Of a stretch of 64,000 nucleotides of DNA, positions 40,169 to 51,236 are shown piece after piece. Position 1 is the first letter of the stretch, and the number at the start of each line of letters is the position of its first letter. Below the pieces are notes generated by a model that searched no databases, had not been told where the DNA came from, and saw nothing but the letters and a program-made list of their open reading frames with translations. The translations under genes were made by a program, and so were the position numbers. The DNA is from Xylanibacter ruminicola (lineage in GTDB: Bacteria > Bacteroidota > Bacteroidia > Bacteroidales > Bacteroidaceae), in NCBI RefSeq assembly GCF_900142525.1, contig NZ_FRBD01000009.1, forward strand, positions 62,001-126,000, given 5' to 3'.

Positions 40169-42010
40169 TCAACCCAATAATTGCTCAATATCGCCCTGTG
40201 GAAGGATGCAAAGTATAGCTTTTCCATCGGGAGTGTAATTGACGTTTGTGCAAGCAAAAAGATCGTTAATCATGCTTTCCATCTCGTCATTACTCAATAT
40301 CTGACCATAAGGGATGGCAGCGGTTTGAGCAAGGCGCAAAGCCAATTGAGAATTGACAGCAGAGAGTTGAGTATTGGCAGGAGCCTGAGTTTCCCCAATC
40401 ATCTCGTGCAGCAAAGTTTTAGGATCGAGACCATCAAGACCAGCGGGGATGCCGTTAATGGCAAAAGTGTTACCCCCTAGATCGGCAAGATCGAAACCAA
40501 GGTTAGTGAGCTCGGGCAACATCTGGTTCATTGATACCGCCTCGGATGGTGAGAACTGAACTGTCTCAGGGAACAATAACTTCTGAGTAGTGATGACATG
40601 CCCATCCTGTTGACTAACATAGCGATCGTAAAGGATACGGATGCTTGCACGATGCTGATCGATAATCATAAGCCCCGATTTTACAGCTGTCATAAGATAC
40701 TTACCCTTGTACTGATAATGGGCTGGCGACTTCTCTGACAGAATCTCTGTAGCCGACTGCGGTTCCACGATATTGTCATCGTCGAACAATGAAGGCTGCT
40801 GCAATGGCATCTCAATAGTTGTGCCACGCTGCTCAAAATCCTCATAGAGTGATTCCCACTGATTTGGTACAGAATTACTGCGACCACTACTCTGCTTGAA
40901 GGGGTTGTAATCTGGATTATAATTAACTCGGGGAGCAGAATAATTATCTTGGAATGATTTATTATCAAAGATTGGAATATCAGGCTGTCCTTGGGTATCA
41001 AAGTCAATAGAGGGAACCTCGCAGAACTTACCGATACCATCGCGAACTGCTGCAGAGAGAATCTGCCAGATGGCCTGTTCGTTCTCAAACTTAATCTCGG
41101 TCTTGGTGGGATGAATATTCACGTCAATCTCACTAGGTTCAACCTCTATATATAAGAAATAAGGTATAGCCATGCCCTCAGGAACCAAACGGTCGTAGGC
41201 TTTCATAACAGCCTTGTGGAAGTAAGCATGCTTCATGAATCGACCATTGACGAAGAAATAATCGCAACCGGTCTTCTTGCGTGCGGCCTCTGGTTTACCA
41301 ACAAAACCACTGACTTTACACATAGCGGTTTGTACCTCAACAGGCAACAGATCCTGACTATACTGTTTGCCAAAGACATCGGCTATACGCTGGCGAACAC
41401 TACCAGCACGCAGGTTGAGCATCTCAACCCCATTATGATGCAGGGTGAAATGAATCTTCGGATAAACAAGCACAATACGCTCGAAAGCAGTAAGGATGTT
41501 ATTGAGTTCTGTAGCATTGCTTTTCAAGAACTTACGACGGGCAGGAACGTTGAAAAACAGATTGTCGACCTTGAAGTTACTACCCACTGGACAGGAAACA
41601 GGTTCCTGCCGGGTAAGTTTGGAGCCAGCGATATTAATCAGCGTACCTATCTCATCTTCCTTGCGACGTGTTTGCAACTCTACCTGGGCCACAGCTGCGA
41701 TAGATGCCAAGGCCTCACCACGGAATCCCATCGTATGAAGGGCAAACAAATCGCCTGCCTGTAATATCTTTGATGTAGCATGACGCTCAAACGACAAACG
41801 GGCATCCGTCTCGCTCATACCCTTACCATCATCAATAACCTGTATGGAGGTTCGTCCGGCATCTACCACAATAACATGTATGGTAGTAGCACCGGCGTCG
41901 ACAGAGTTCTCGACCAACTCCTTAATAACAGAAGCTGGACGCTGAATAACCTCACCAGCAGCAATCTGGTTGGCTACACTATCAGGAAGAAGATGTATTA
42001 AGTCGCTCAT
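40169..42010 (-). CDS. mutL: DNA mismatch repair protein MutL
   Basis: 613 residues. The GHKL ATPase domain has ANQIAAGEVIQRPASVIKELVENSVDAGAT, DDGKGM, and ATSKI...TMGFRGEALASIAAV. The C-terminal dimerisation domain begins after a low-complexity linker (about 345-430). MutL couples MutS mismatch recognition to strand removal. The endonuclease motif DQHAx2Ex4E reads DQHRASIRILYDR, with the first Glu replaced by Ile and the second by Asp, so nicking activity is doubtful. It is the last gene of the guaB-ppiase-surA-ostA chain, starting 7 nt after the OstA-like stop. Confidence 0.95.
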   Translation of the reverse strand: MSDLIHLLPDSVANQIAAGEVIQRPASVIKELVENSVDAGATTIHVIVVDAGRTSIQVIDDGKGMSETDARLSFERHATSKILQAGDLFALHTMGFRGEALASIAAVAQVELQTRRKEDEIGTLINIAGSKLTRQEPVSCPVGSNFKVDNLFFNVPARRKFLKSNATELNNILTAFERIVLVYPKIHFTLHHNGVEMLNLRAGSVRQRIADVFGKQYSQDLLPVEVQTAMCKVSGFVGKPEAARKKTGCDYFFVNGRFMKHAYFHKAVMKAYDRLVPEGMAIPYFLYIEVEPSEIDVNIHPTKTEIKFENEQAIWQILSAAVRDGIGKFCEVPSIDFDTQGQPDIPIFDNKSFQDNYSAPRVNYNPDYNPFKQSSGRSNSVPNQWESLYEDFEQRGTTIEMPLQQPSLFDDDNIVEPQSATEILSEKSPAHYQYKGKYLMTAVKSGLMIIDQHRASIRILYDRYVSQQDGHVITTQKLLFPETVQFSPSEAVSMNQMLPELTNLGFDLADLGGNTFAINGIPAGLDGLDPKTLLHEMIGETQAPANTQLSAVNSQLALRLAQTAAIPYGQILSNDEMESMINDLFACTNVNYTPDGKAILCILPQGDIEQLLG

Positions 42011-42017
42011 TTACTTT

Positions 42018-43601
42018 TCATTTTTCATTTTTTCCACGCCAGTGGAATATATCGTCACGGTTTAGTGGACGTACATAGTTATACCAGGCAAATCCAGGCA
42101 ATTGTTTGCGATTGGCAGGAATCTGATTAAGAGGATACATGGTACCGGAACTCTTAGGTGTCCACACCTTTTCCAACTTACGATCCTTAAGATACATGCG
42201 CATCTCGGCCGTTTCCTGATAATTATACACAATAGGAACACTATCGCCTTCTTCGAAATAATAGCCTATAAGGACATTGCCTTTTGCCTGCGTCTCGCGA
42301 ATCTTACCATCGACGAAATAGGCAAACATTTCCTTTGATGACACCTGATTAAACCTGGTGGTATCGCTGAGAAGTTGCTGTATTGAGAAACAGTTGTTGA
42401 TAACGTGGGCATGATCGACAAGCGAATCTCTCAAAAAGACTTCAATACGGTCGCCCAGCAACTGTTGGTTCTTGTTCCATACAATCGGATCGCGATAGAG
42501 TGTGAGGCACGAGTCAAGCGAGTTATATATGAGTGAATCGCAGACAGCCTGCACATCAGTACGATAAGCACGAACATGATGGAAACCGAAGATCTTACGA
42601 TAAACCGAGTCGGTCTCAATGTTATATGTCACCACCTTCAATGTATCGGCATGCATGAAGAGCGAATCACCCTGTGAGTAATCGATGGCAACAGCACTAT
42701 CGGTACATAGAGCGAAACCAGTATGCTCCCAGTATTCGCCATAGTTTCCAGTAAGTTTATTCTTGTTTACCGAGTCAACATATATCACATTTCGGAAAGC
42801 TTGACTAAATCCATCCTTACTATCGTAATAAACGCTATCGCCTACCAACATTTTGCCTTTATTCGACATGACAGAACGGTTCATGAGTCGGGCACGGTCC
42901 TTTTTGGTGTCATAATAACCTTGCTCGGAATAGATATGACTATCACCAGAGGTAATATTCGAAGGTCCTACGATATGTGCCATAGAAAGGCGGGTATCAT
43001 AATAAAGTGTATCGGTAGTAAGATAGAACTTGGGACTCTTCATCTTTACATCATAGTTGAACACCGACATTTTTGTCTTGGTGTTATACTCTCCCCAATC
43101 GGATGTAAGAGTTGTCTTGCCATCTATCATTTTTCCGCCCTCAAAGAAGTAGGCGTTATCATAAAGTCGGTCGAAGTCGAGACTATCGGTATAAAGGGTC
43201 GTTTTCTTGTGTCTGAGCACCACGTTATAACGGGCACGGGCCATCTGTTCGTTTCCGTCGTAATAAGCGTAATCACTTAACAACGAAAGCGTATCGCCCT
43301 GATACATCTTAACATGACCGAAAGCCTCGAATGAGTTGCTTGCTTCGTAGAAATAGGCACTATCGCAATACAATCTGGCTCCCTGATGAGTAAAATGCAC
43401 CTTGCCATTAAGGATGGTAGCGTCTGCATTCTTTGTTTGGTCATAATGAAGCACATCAGCATGCACAAGATAGACACGCGTATCTTGAACCTGCGACTTG
43501 CGAGAAGCAGGACGACGACGTTGCTGCTGTTTCTGTGCGAAAGCAGACACCATGCCCAAGGTTAGGACAAAAAGTAACAAAAAAACAGGTATTTTTCTCA
43601 C
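42018..43601 (-). CDS. OstA/LptA-like exported protein
   Basis: 527 residues from the GTG at 43601, which overlaps the surA stop as GTGA; the longer frame to 43631 starts with TTG inside surA. From the GTG a normal signal peptide appears (KIPVFLLLFVLTLGMVSAFAQ). The mature protein has repeated OstA/LptA-type beta strands: YLVHADVLHYDQTKNADATILNGKV, ARLYCDSAYFYEASNSFEAFG, YTDSLDFDR, DTLYYDTRLSMA, DSVYYDSKDG. Such proteins bridge or bind lipopolysaccharide in the periplasm. Its coupling to surA points to outer-membrane biogenesis. Confidence 0.82.
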   Translation of the reverse strand: MRKIPVFLLLFVLTLGMVSAFAQKQQQRRRPASRKSQVQDTRVYLVHADVLHYDQTKNADATILNGKVHFTHQGARLYCDSAYFYEASNSFEAFGHVKMYQGDTLSLLSDYAYYDGNEQMARARYNVVLRHKKTTLYTDSLDFDRLYDNAYFFEGGKMIDGKTTLTSDWGEYNTKTKMSVFNYDVKMKSPKFYLTTDTLYYDTRLSMAHIVGPSNITSGDSHIYSEQGYYDTKKDRARLMNRSVMSNKGKMLVGDSVYYDSKDGFSQAFRNVIYVDSVNKNKLTGNYGEYWEHTGFALCTDSAVAIDYSQGDSLFMHADTLKVVTYNIETDSVYRKIFGFHHVRAYRTDVQAVCDSLIYNSLDSCLTLYRDPIVWNKNQQLLGDRIEVFLRDSLVDHAHVINNCFSIQQLLSDTTRFNQVSSKEMFAYFVDGKIRETQAKGNVLIGYYFEEGDSVPIVYNYQETAEMRMYLKDRKLEKVWTPKSSGTMYPLNQIPANRKQLPGFAWYNYVRPLNRDDIFHWRGKNEK

Positions 43602-44977
43602 TTTTTCCAGCCTTCGAATTCGAATTCGCAATCCTTATAATCGTCGTTAAGACGAGTATAGGTATTCTTTATTTTATCAACTACCCACTGATGAATACGA
43701 TCCTCGCGACGCTTGTTTAAAACAACATCTTTGAGAATCTGGAAATCCTCTGTAACAGTAGCGCGATGGCCATCTGTACGACTCTTAAGCTTAGCAATTA
43801 CGCAGACAGTTTTTCCACGCTGGTTAATCATCTGGAAGGCCTTAGAAATCTCGCCAACCTTAAGTGTATCAACGGCCTTTGCAATCTCAGGAGGCAGATC
43901 CTGCATACGGAACTTAGACGAAGTTTTACCAGTCTTCATCATATCGGTACTAAGTAAACCCTTAGCGTTACGGGTATCCTTATCGTCTGAAATAAGAGAT
44001 GCTGCATCCTCGAAACTGAACTTCTCTGCACGCAAATCATCGGCAATAGAGTCCAAACGGGCGATAGAACGCTGGACAGCCTCATCAGAAACAACAGGTT
44101 TACGCAGAATGTGACGCACATTTACCTTATCGCCACGCTTTTCGATGAGTTGGATAATATGGTAGCCAAATTCTGACTCTACAATTTTTGACACTTTCTT
44201 TGGATCGGTAAGATTGAACGCGACCTGAGCAAAAGCTGGATCAAGAGTGCCTCGGCCCATCAAGCCAAGTTCACCACCACGACGAGCAGAACCTGGATCT
44301 TCAGAATATAGTTGAGCCAGAGTCTGGAATCGGGTTTCACCCTTGTTTACACGATCGGTATAGCTACGCAGCTCATCCTTAACACGGTTAACCTCCTCTG
44401 CATCAATTTTAGGAGTCAACTGAACAATCTGCACTTCTACCTCTGTAGGTACGAAGGGAACACTATCCTGAGGAATGTTACTAAAATAGCGTCGAACCTC
44501 GGCAGGAGTAACACTGATATCTTCAACCAACTTCTGGCGCATCTTCTGTACCATCTGGCGGTCCTTCATCTCCTCGCGCAGATCAGCACGTATCTGTTGC
44601 AGATTCTGGTGTTTGTACTCCTCAAGACGCTCACGCGAACCGTCGACCATCTCGAGCCAGTAACTAATCTGCTGCTCAACCTCCTGAGCAACATCAGCAT
44701 CGGTAACCTCAATACTATCAATCTGAGCCTGATGCTTGAATAGCTTCTGTACAGCAATCTGTTCGGGAATAGTGCAATCGGGGTTTCCACTCCATTTCAC
44801 GCCCTCCATAGCAGCCTGCATACGCATGGCCTCTACATCAGAACGGAGGATAGCATCATCGCCAACTACCCACACCACCTCATCGACAATAGTACCGATA
44901 GAATCTTTCTTCTGGGCATTAGCCAACAATGGTAAAGCCAGAAGCGCAAGGGTCATTACTTTCCTTATAATACTCAT
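43598..44977 (-). CDS. surA: periplasmic SurA-like peptidyl-prolyl isomerase
   Basis: 459 residues with a signal peptide ending LLANAQ. A SurA-type N-terminal chaperone region (VDEVVWVVGDDAILRSDVEAMR) is followed by parvulin domains: one with LYSEDPGSARRGGELGLMGRGTLDPAFAQVAF and FGYHIIQLIEKRGDKVNVRHIL, and a less clear second. It chaperones outer-membrane proteins. Its ATG overlaps the stop of the upstream PPIase (ATGA), and its own stop overlaps the OstA-like GTG, so all three are translationally coupled. Confidence 0.88.
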   Translation of the reverse strand: MSIIRKVMTLALLALPLLANAQKKDSIGTIVDEVVWVVGDDAILRSDVEAMRMQAAMEGVKWSGNPDCTIPEQIAVQKLFKHQAQIDSIEVTDADVAQEVEQQISYWLEMVDGSRERLEEYKHQNLQQIRADLREEMKDRQMVQKMRQKLVEDISVTPAEVRRYFSNIPQDSVPFVPTEVEVQIVQLTPKIDAEEVNRVKDELRSYTDRVNKGETRFQTLAQLYSEDPGSARRGGELGLMGRGTLDPAFAQVAFNLTDPKKVSKIVESEFGYHIIQLIEKRGDKVNVRHILRKPVVSDEAVQRSIARLDSIADDLRAEKFSFEDAASLISDDKDTRNAKGLLSTDMMKTGKTSSKFRMQDLPPEIAKAVDTLKVGEISKAFQMINQRGKTVCVIAKLKSRTDGHRATVTEDFQILKDVVLNKRREDRIHQWVVDKIKNTYTRLNDDYKDCEFEFEGWKK

Positions 44978-46410
44978 AGATGTTTATTTACTGTTTTCAA
45001 TACTTCTTTATTAACTTCTACTTGATAACGACGGCGCAAATCAGTTACCCACTCCTTTTCGAGATAGTCCTGCAGATCATCTACAACCTGCTGACGCACA
45101 TCGTTGTAATCGTCGGGACGCTTAACCTTCTTGCCGTAGACGGCATCGATGGGATAGTCAGCAAGACTATCATCACTAGCAGTGCTAGTTTTGAACACCA
45201 TCTTATCGATAGTCTTATTATCGCCAGGCTTAAAGATGCCTTGCTCCACACGGATGCGAATAACAGAATCGGCATTAAAAGTGGTGCGCAGAACCTCGGC
45301 CCATTGATCGAAGGGCAGGTTCTTAACACTCTTCTTTACTGCCTTAACATCACCCTTCGTCTTTACATGATAGGCAATACCCTTATAACGAGGTTCGCTG
45401 TAGGCATAACTCTTCTTGTGGGTATCAAACCATGCCTTGAGTGCCGTTTCATCGTGTGACGCCTTATTCCATACCTCTCGGCTACTAATCTCGTATAGCA
45501 GCAAGCCATCGTGGTATTCAAGAAATAAATATTTCAAATCAGAATTGGTAGCAGCAAGCGAGTCGGCCTTTTGCTGCATGACCTCCTCTATTGTAAGTTT
45601 CCCAGCTGACTCAGTTACCTTTCGGCGCAACTTTATATCAGCAATATTATTACGTATACCACGACGTTCCAATGATGCAACAATAGTTTGCTTCAGCGAG
45701 TCAAACGGTTCCAACTGCTTGCGTTCTTTCATCAACACAATATGATAGCCCACAGGACTGAGAAACGGTTTACTCATCTCACCAGGAGCCAATGAATAGG
45801 CTACATCCTCGAACTCCTTAAGCGTCTGTGATGGAGCAATCCAAGGCAGTTCACCTCCCCTCATAGCAGAACCGTAATCTTCAGACACCTTCTTGGCAAC
45901 CTCAGCAAAATCGGCTCCACCTTGCAAAACACGATATACAGAATCGATACGCTGCTTGGCATATTCCTGCTGTTGGATATTTGCCTTTGTAGACAACTTG
46001 ATCAGGATATGTGCAGGATGAATTAACCCCCGGTTGCCTATCATCGTCTTAGTACGATCGTACATCTGTTGAGCTTCAGATAACACATCGGCATCGGTAA
46101 CCAGAGTAGGTTTTATCTGCTGATCACGATACATGGCGTATTCTCGACGGAACGATGATAGTGTATCGAGTTTTGCGTCAAGAGCAGCGGCCACTTTAAG
46201 CTTATAATTTACAAACAAGTTAACATACTCATCAACCGTTAACTTATCAATAACCCCTTCACCATTATTCTTATTGTACGAATATTCGAACTCAGAACGC
46301 GATACAGGTACTCCGTTAATAGTCATCACCGTAGGGTCAGATGACTGAGCCAATGTTTGCTGCGAAAAAATCGCAGCAAACAAGGAAAGGGCTATGGTGA
46401 GCTTTCTCAT
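44974..46410 (-). CDS. second periplasmic parvulin-type peptidyl-prolyl isomerase
   Basis: 478 residues from the ATG at 46410, 2 nt after the guaB stop (a TTG at 46416 is also in frame). Signal peptide to TLAQ. One clear parvulin domain: IHPAHILIKLS, QQEYAKQRIDSVYRVLQGGADFAEVAKKVSEDYGSAMRGGELPW and PVGYHIVLMKER. The C-terminal 200 residues are helical and not recognised, perhaps a degenerate second PPIase and chaperone part. Paired with surA, it probably helps fold outer-membrane proteins. Confidence 0.85.
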   Translation of the reverse strand: MRKLTIALSLFAAIFSQQTLAQSSDPTVMTINGVPVSRSEFEYSYNKNNGEGVIDKLTVDEYVNLFVNYKLKVAAALDAKLDTLSSFRREYAMYRDQQIKPTLVTDADVLSEAQQMYDRTKTMIGNRGLIHPAHILIKLSTKANIQQQEYAKQRIDSVYRVLQGGADFAEVAKKVSEDYGSAMRGGELPWIAPSQTLKEFEDVAYSLAPGEMSKPFLSPVGYHIVLMKERKQLEPFDSLKQTIVASLERRGIRNNIADIKLRRKVTESAGKLTIEEVMQQKADSLAATNSDLKYLFLEYHDGLLLYEISSREVWNKASHDETALKAWFDTHKKSYAYSEPRYKGIAYHVKTKGDVKAVKKSVKNLPFDQWAEVLRTTFNADSVIRIRVEQGIFKPGDNKTIDKMVFKTSTASDDSLADYPIDAVYGKKVKRPDDYNDVRQQVVDDLQDYLEKEWVTDLRRRYQVEVNKEVLKTVNKHL

Positions 46411-46412
46411 TA

Positions 46413-47906
<1,494 letters not shown>

Positions 47907-47923
47907 TTAAATTTTATTGCGTG

Positions 47924-47931
47924 CAAAATTA
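47924..47931 (-). promoter_or_regulatory. guaB promoter -7 box
   Basis: Minus-strand TAATTTTG followed by CACGC, 30 nt upstream of the guaB ATG. Confidence 0.6.
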
Positions 47932-47979
47932 CTCATTTTTTCCGAGATGGCAAGCGTTTTATCCTATTATTAATAGGAT

Positions 47980-49038
47980 TTAACGTAGTGTAACGACTAC
48001 CCTACCTTGTTTGTCGGCTGAAACCGCCACCGTCATGTTGCCCTGACGCCAGGTCTTCTGATCAGCCGAAGTAAAGCCATAGGTCTGAAGATCTTTGCAA
48101 ACAGCAGTGATATCATCGGTTGCAATGATGGTAACCGATGATACCGATTGCTTTTTACGAGCAAGACTTACCGACGCCTGATAATCAGTCATGGAGAAAG
48201 TGGCGGGCACAACCTTAACAGTAGCCTTACCTATCTTATAATCATAGCTGCGGAGTACGGCTTGGGCAGCTTTTAATTGACGGTTCTGCACAAGTTTTAC
48301 TCCCAATCCTACAAGATCTGTATGGACGCAAGCCTGAGCCAATCCATTTTCGATAACGCGTGGAGCCGTCTCATATTCCTTATCCTCAGCATCCATCTCG
48401 CTGTAAGCCATCTGATAGGCCTTAGCATCATCAAGCGTAAAACCGATAGTATAGCTACTAGTAAGTGAGCCACGCTCGTAATGCAGACTGATAGTTCCCA
48501 AGCGAGTCTGTATGGTATATGCCTCACCTTGATTATCAATAAAGCCTGGTCCGTAAACACCCGCAAGCGTATTTTTCAACTCTTGGAATCGCTGTTGTAC
48601 GGCCTGAAGAGATGGATAAATCTGCTGTTCCTCTACATCGACAGCATATACACGTGTAGTCTGATCGGAGGTGACTAGAGTAACAACTGCCTTTGAACCA
48701 TAAACATCGCCCTCGTAGATATACGACTTGGCAGTCTGTTTTCCTTCGGCCTTGCGCTCGACAAAGTTCTGTTCAAGCAAGAGTTTCTCAAAGCGGTCGG
48801 CCTTAATGCCCAAAGGAATATTAAGGAAAGCATTACGATTATTCTGATTGTTGCTTGCTGTAGCCCAATCAGCCATAGCGACCTGCGCCTCGTCATCAAT
48901 GCCATCAGACTTAGAACCCGACTTCTTTTTTTTCTCGGTCTTTGTCTTCTTCTTAAACAGTTTCTTATAGAACTGTGCATCTACTGGTGGGACCACCAAC
49001 AAGATGCCCAACACGATCAATATAAGTTTCTTCATCAT
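47980..49038 (-). CDS. exported protein of unknown function
   Basis: 352 residues with a signal peptide (MKKLILIVLGILLVVPPVDAQ) and a very basic stretch straight after it (KKLFKKKTKTEKKKKSGSKS). The remainder has alternating strands and helices with no motif that I recognise; a repeated theme LEQNFVER...GDVYGSKAVVTLV and LQTYGF...GNMTVAV suggests two related sub-domains. It lies 4 nt after the recQ stop, so it is probably the last gene of the clpX-recQ transcript. Confidence 0.75.
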   Translation of the reverse strand: MMKKLILIVLGILLVVPPVDAQFYKKLFKKKTKTEKKKKSGSKSDGIDDEAQVAMADWATASNNQNNRNAFLNIPLGIKADRFEKLLLEQNFVERKAEGKQTAKSYIYEGDVYGSKAVVTLVTSDQTTRVYAVDVEEQQIYPSLQAVQQRFQELKNTLAGVYGPGFIDNQGEAYTIQTRLGTISLHYERGSLTSSYTIGFTLDDAKAYQMAYSEMDAEDKEYETAPRVIENGLAQACVHTDLVGLGVKLVQNRQLKAAQAVLRSYDYKIGKATVKVVPATFSMTDYQASVSLARKKQSVSSVTIIATDDITAVCKDLQTYGFTSADQKTWRQGNMTVAVSADKQGRVVVTLR

Positions 49039-49042
49039 CGAA

Positions 49043-51223
49043 CTAGTTAGCCATTTCTGAAATGAACTTAATACGCACTAAACGGATTTCGTCCTCAGAA
49101 TAATCCTCGCCAAGTTCCTCCTCAGCCACGCTCAACTTATCTGTTTCGCTCTCAGCAAAGTAATCATAAATATCATCAATATGATCTTCGTCCATCACCT
49201 CATCGAGGAAGTAGTCGATATCAAGTTTGGTTCCACTATATACTATTGCCTCAACCTCATCAAGCAATTCCTCGAACTCAATACCCTGGGCATCAGCGAT
49301 ATCGTCTAGGGCTATCTGACGATCAATGCTCTGGATAATCTTAACCTTTAGCATTGATTTCTTTGCCACGGTACGAACTCGCATGTCAACTTGGCGTTCA
49401 ATCTCGTTCTCCTCGCAGTAAGCCTTAATAAGGTCCACAAACTCCTGAGCATACGGTTGTTTAACCTTTCCCTCGCCCACGCCCTGAATATTCTTCAGTT
49501 CCTCGAGTGTGATAGGATAGTCAGTTGCCATCTGGTCGATAGACACATCCTGGAAGATAACGTATGGTGGACGAGACAACTGTTTAGACCACTTCTTACG
49601 CAGGTCACGAAGCATCGCCGTAAGCACAGGGTCGAGCGAGCTAACCCCTCCCTCGTGATCGGCCGAATCGTCGTAATCGCTAAACTCGGCATCCTTCACA
49701 ATCATGAACGATGTAGGATTCTTGAGGAATTTCTTACCAGCCGAGGTAAGTTTGAGCAAGCCATAGTTCTCAACCTCTTTCTTAAGGAATCCTGCAATAA
49801 GAGCCTGTCGGATAACCGGATTCCAAATCTTCTCATCATCATCAGCTCCGGCACCAAACAACTCTTGTTGCTCGTGACGATGGGCCAGTATCTCCTCGGT
49901 TTCCTTACCTATGATAAAGTCGATAACATAATCCGAGCGGAAATTCTCTTTGATGGTCTGTATCGTCTTAAGTACAAGAACCAACTGTTCCTGAGCCTCA
50001 ATTTTAGTCTTAGGATGCAGACAGTTGTCGCAGTTGCCACAATTATCCTTTTCATAGGTCTCACCAAAGTAGTGCAAGAGCATCTTTCTACGACAAACAC
50101 TGGTTTCGGCATAGGCAGCAGTCTCAACAAGCAACTGGCGACCGATGTCTTGTTCAGCCACCGGTTTTCCCTCCATAAACTTATCAAGTTTCTGTAGATC
50201 CTTATATGAATAGAATGCCAGACATATGCCTTCTCCTCCGTCGCGACCGGCACGACCAGTCTCCTGATAATATCCCTCAAGTGATTTAGGAATATCGTAA
50301 TGGATAACAAATCTCACATCAGGTTTATCGATACCCATACCAAACGCGATGGTAGCCACAATAACATCAATATTCTCCATCAAGAACTCGTCCTGAGTGT
50401 TCGAGCGGGTATTACTATCAAGTCCCGCATGATAAGCTGCAGCCTTGATGTCATTGGCACGCAAAATAGCAGCCAACTCCTCAACCTTCTTTCTCGACAA
50501 GCAGTAAATAATACCACTCTTGCCAGGATGCTGCTTAATAAACTTGATGATATCCTTATCTACATTCTGAGTCTTAGGACGTACCTCGTAATACAGATTA
50601 GGACGATTGAAGGAACTTTTAAACTCTGCAGCATCAACAATACCGAGATTTTTCTTGATATCGGTACGCACCTTGTCGGTAGCTGTAGCAGTAAGAGCTA
50701 TGATCGGAGCCTGCCCTATCTCATCTACTATCGGACGGATACGACGATACTCCGGACGGAAGTCATGTCCCCATTCCGAGATACAATGAGCCTCGTCGAT
50801 GGCATAGAACGAAATCTTTACCGACTTAAGGAATTCGACATTATCTTCCTTAGTCAACGACTCGGGCGCCACATAAAGAAGTTTAGTACGTCCTGCCAAG
50901 ACATCTGACTTTACCTGATCAATTGCAGCCTTATTCAGCGACGAGTTCAGGTAATGAGCCGTACCCTCTGTCTCGCTGAGACTGGAAATTACGTCAACCT
51001 GATTCTTCATCAGGGCTATCAGCGGCGAGATAACGATAGCAGTACCCTCCATCAGCAATGACGGTAACTGGTAGCACAACGATTTTCCACCACCGGTTGG
51101 CATCAGCACAAAAGTATCATGTCCATCCATCAAGCTCTGGATGATGCGTTCCTGATCGCCTTTGAATGTATCGAATCCAAAGTACTTTTTCAGAGCTGCT
51201 GTAAGATTTTTATTGTCACTCAT
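49043..51223 (-). CDS. recQ: ATP-dependent DNA helicase RecQ
   Basis: 726 residues. Walker A MPTGGGKSLCYQLP, DEAH box IDEAHCISEWGHDFRPEYRR, YYQETGRAGRDG (motif VI), the zinc cluster CRRKMLLHYFGE...CGNCDNC, a winged-helix RQC domain and an HRDC domain. The acidic C-terminal extension of about 100 residues (DEVMDEDHIDDIYDYFAESETDKLS) is longer than in E. coli RecQ (609-610 residues) and is seen in Bacteroidota homologues. It unwinds DNA 3'-5' in recombination and fork repair. It follows clpX by 13 nt. Confidence 0.96.
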   Translation of the reverse strand: MSDNKNLTAALKKYFGFDTFKGDQERIIQSLMDGHDTFVLMPTGGGKSLCYQLPSLLMEGTAIVISPLIALMKNQVDVISSLSETEGTAHYLNSSLNKAAIDQVKSDVLAGRTKLLYVAPESLTKEDNVEFLKSVKISFYAIDEAHCISEWGHDFRPEYRRIRPIVDEIGQAPIIALTATATDKVRTDIKKNLGIVDAAEFKSSFNRPNLYYEVRPKTQNVDKDIIKFIKQHPGKSGIIYCLSRKKVEELAAILRANDIKAAAYHAGLDSNTRSNTQDEFLMENIDVIVATIAFGMGIDKPDVRFVIHYDIPKSLEGYYQETGRAGRDGGEGICLAFYSYKDLQKLDKFMEGKPVAEQDIGRQLLVETAAYAETSVCRRKMLLHYFGETYEKDNCGNCDNCLHPKTKIEAQEQLVLVLKTIQTIKENFRSDYVIDFIIGKETEEILAHRHEQQELFGAGADDDEKIWNPVIRQALIAGFLKKEVENYGLLKLTSAGKKFLKNPTSFMIVKDAEFSDYDDSADHEGGVSSLDPVLTAMLRDLRKKWSKQLSRPPYVIFQDVSIDQMATDYPITLEELKNIQGVGEGKVKQPYAQEFVDLIKAYCEENEIERQVDMRVRTVAKKSMLKVKIIQSIDRQIALDDIADAQGIEFEELLDEVEAIVYSGTKLDIDYFLDEVMDEDHIDDIYDYFAESETDKLSVAEEELGEDYSEDEIRLVRIKFISEMAN

Positions 51224-51236
51224 ATATCGTAGTTAA

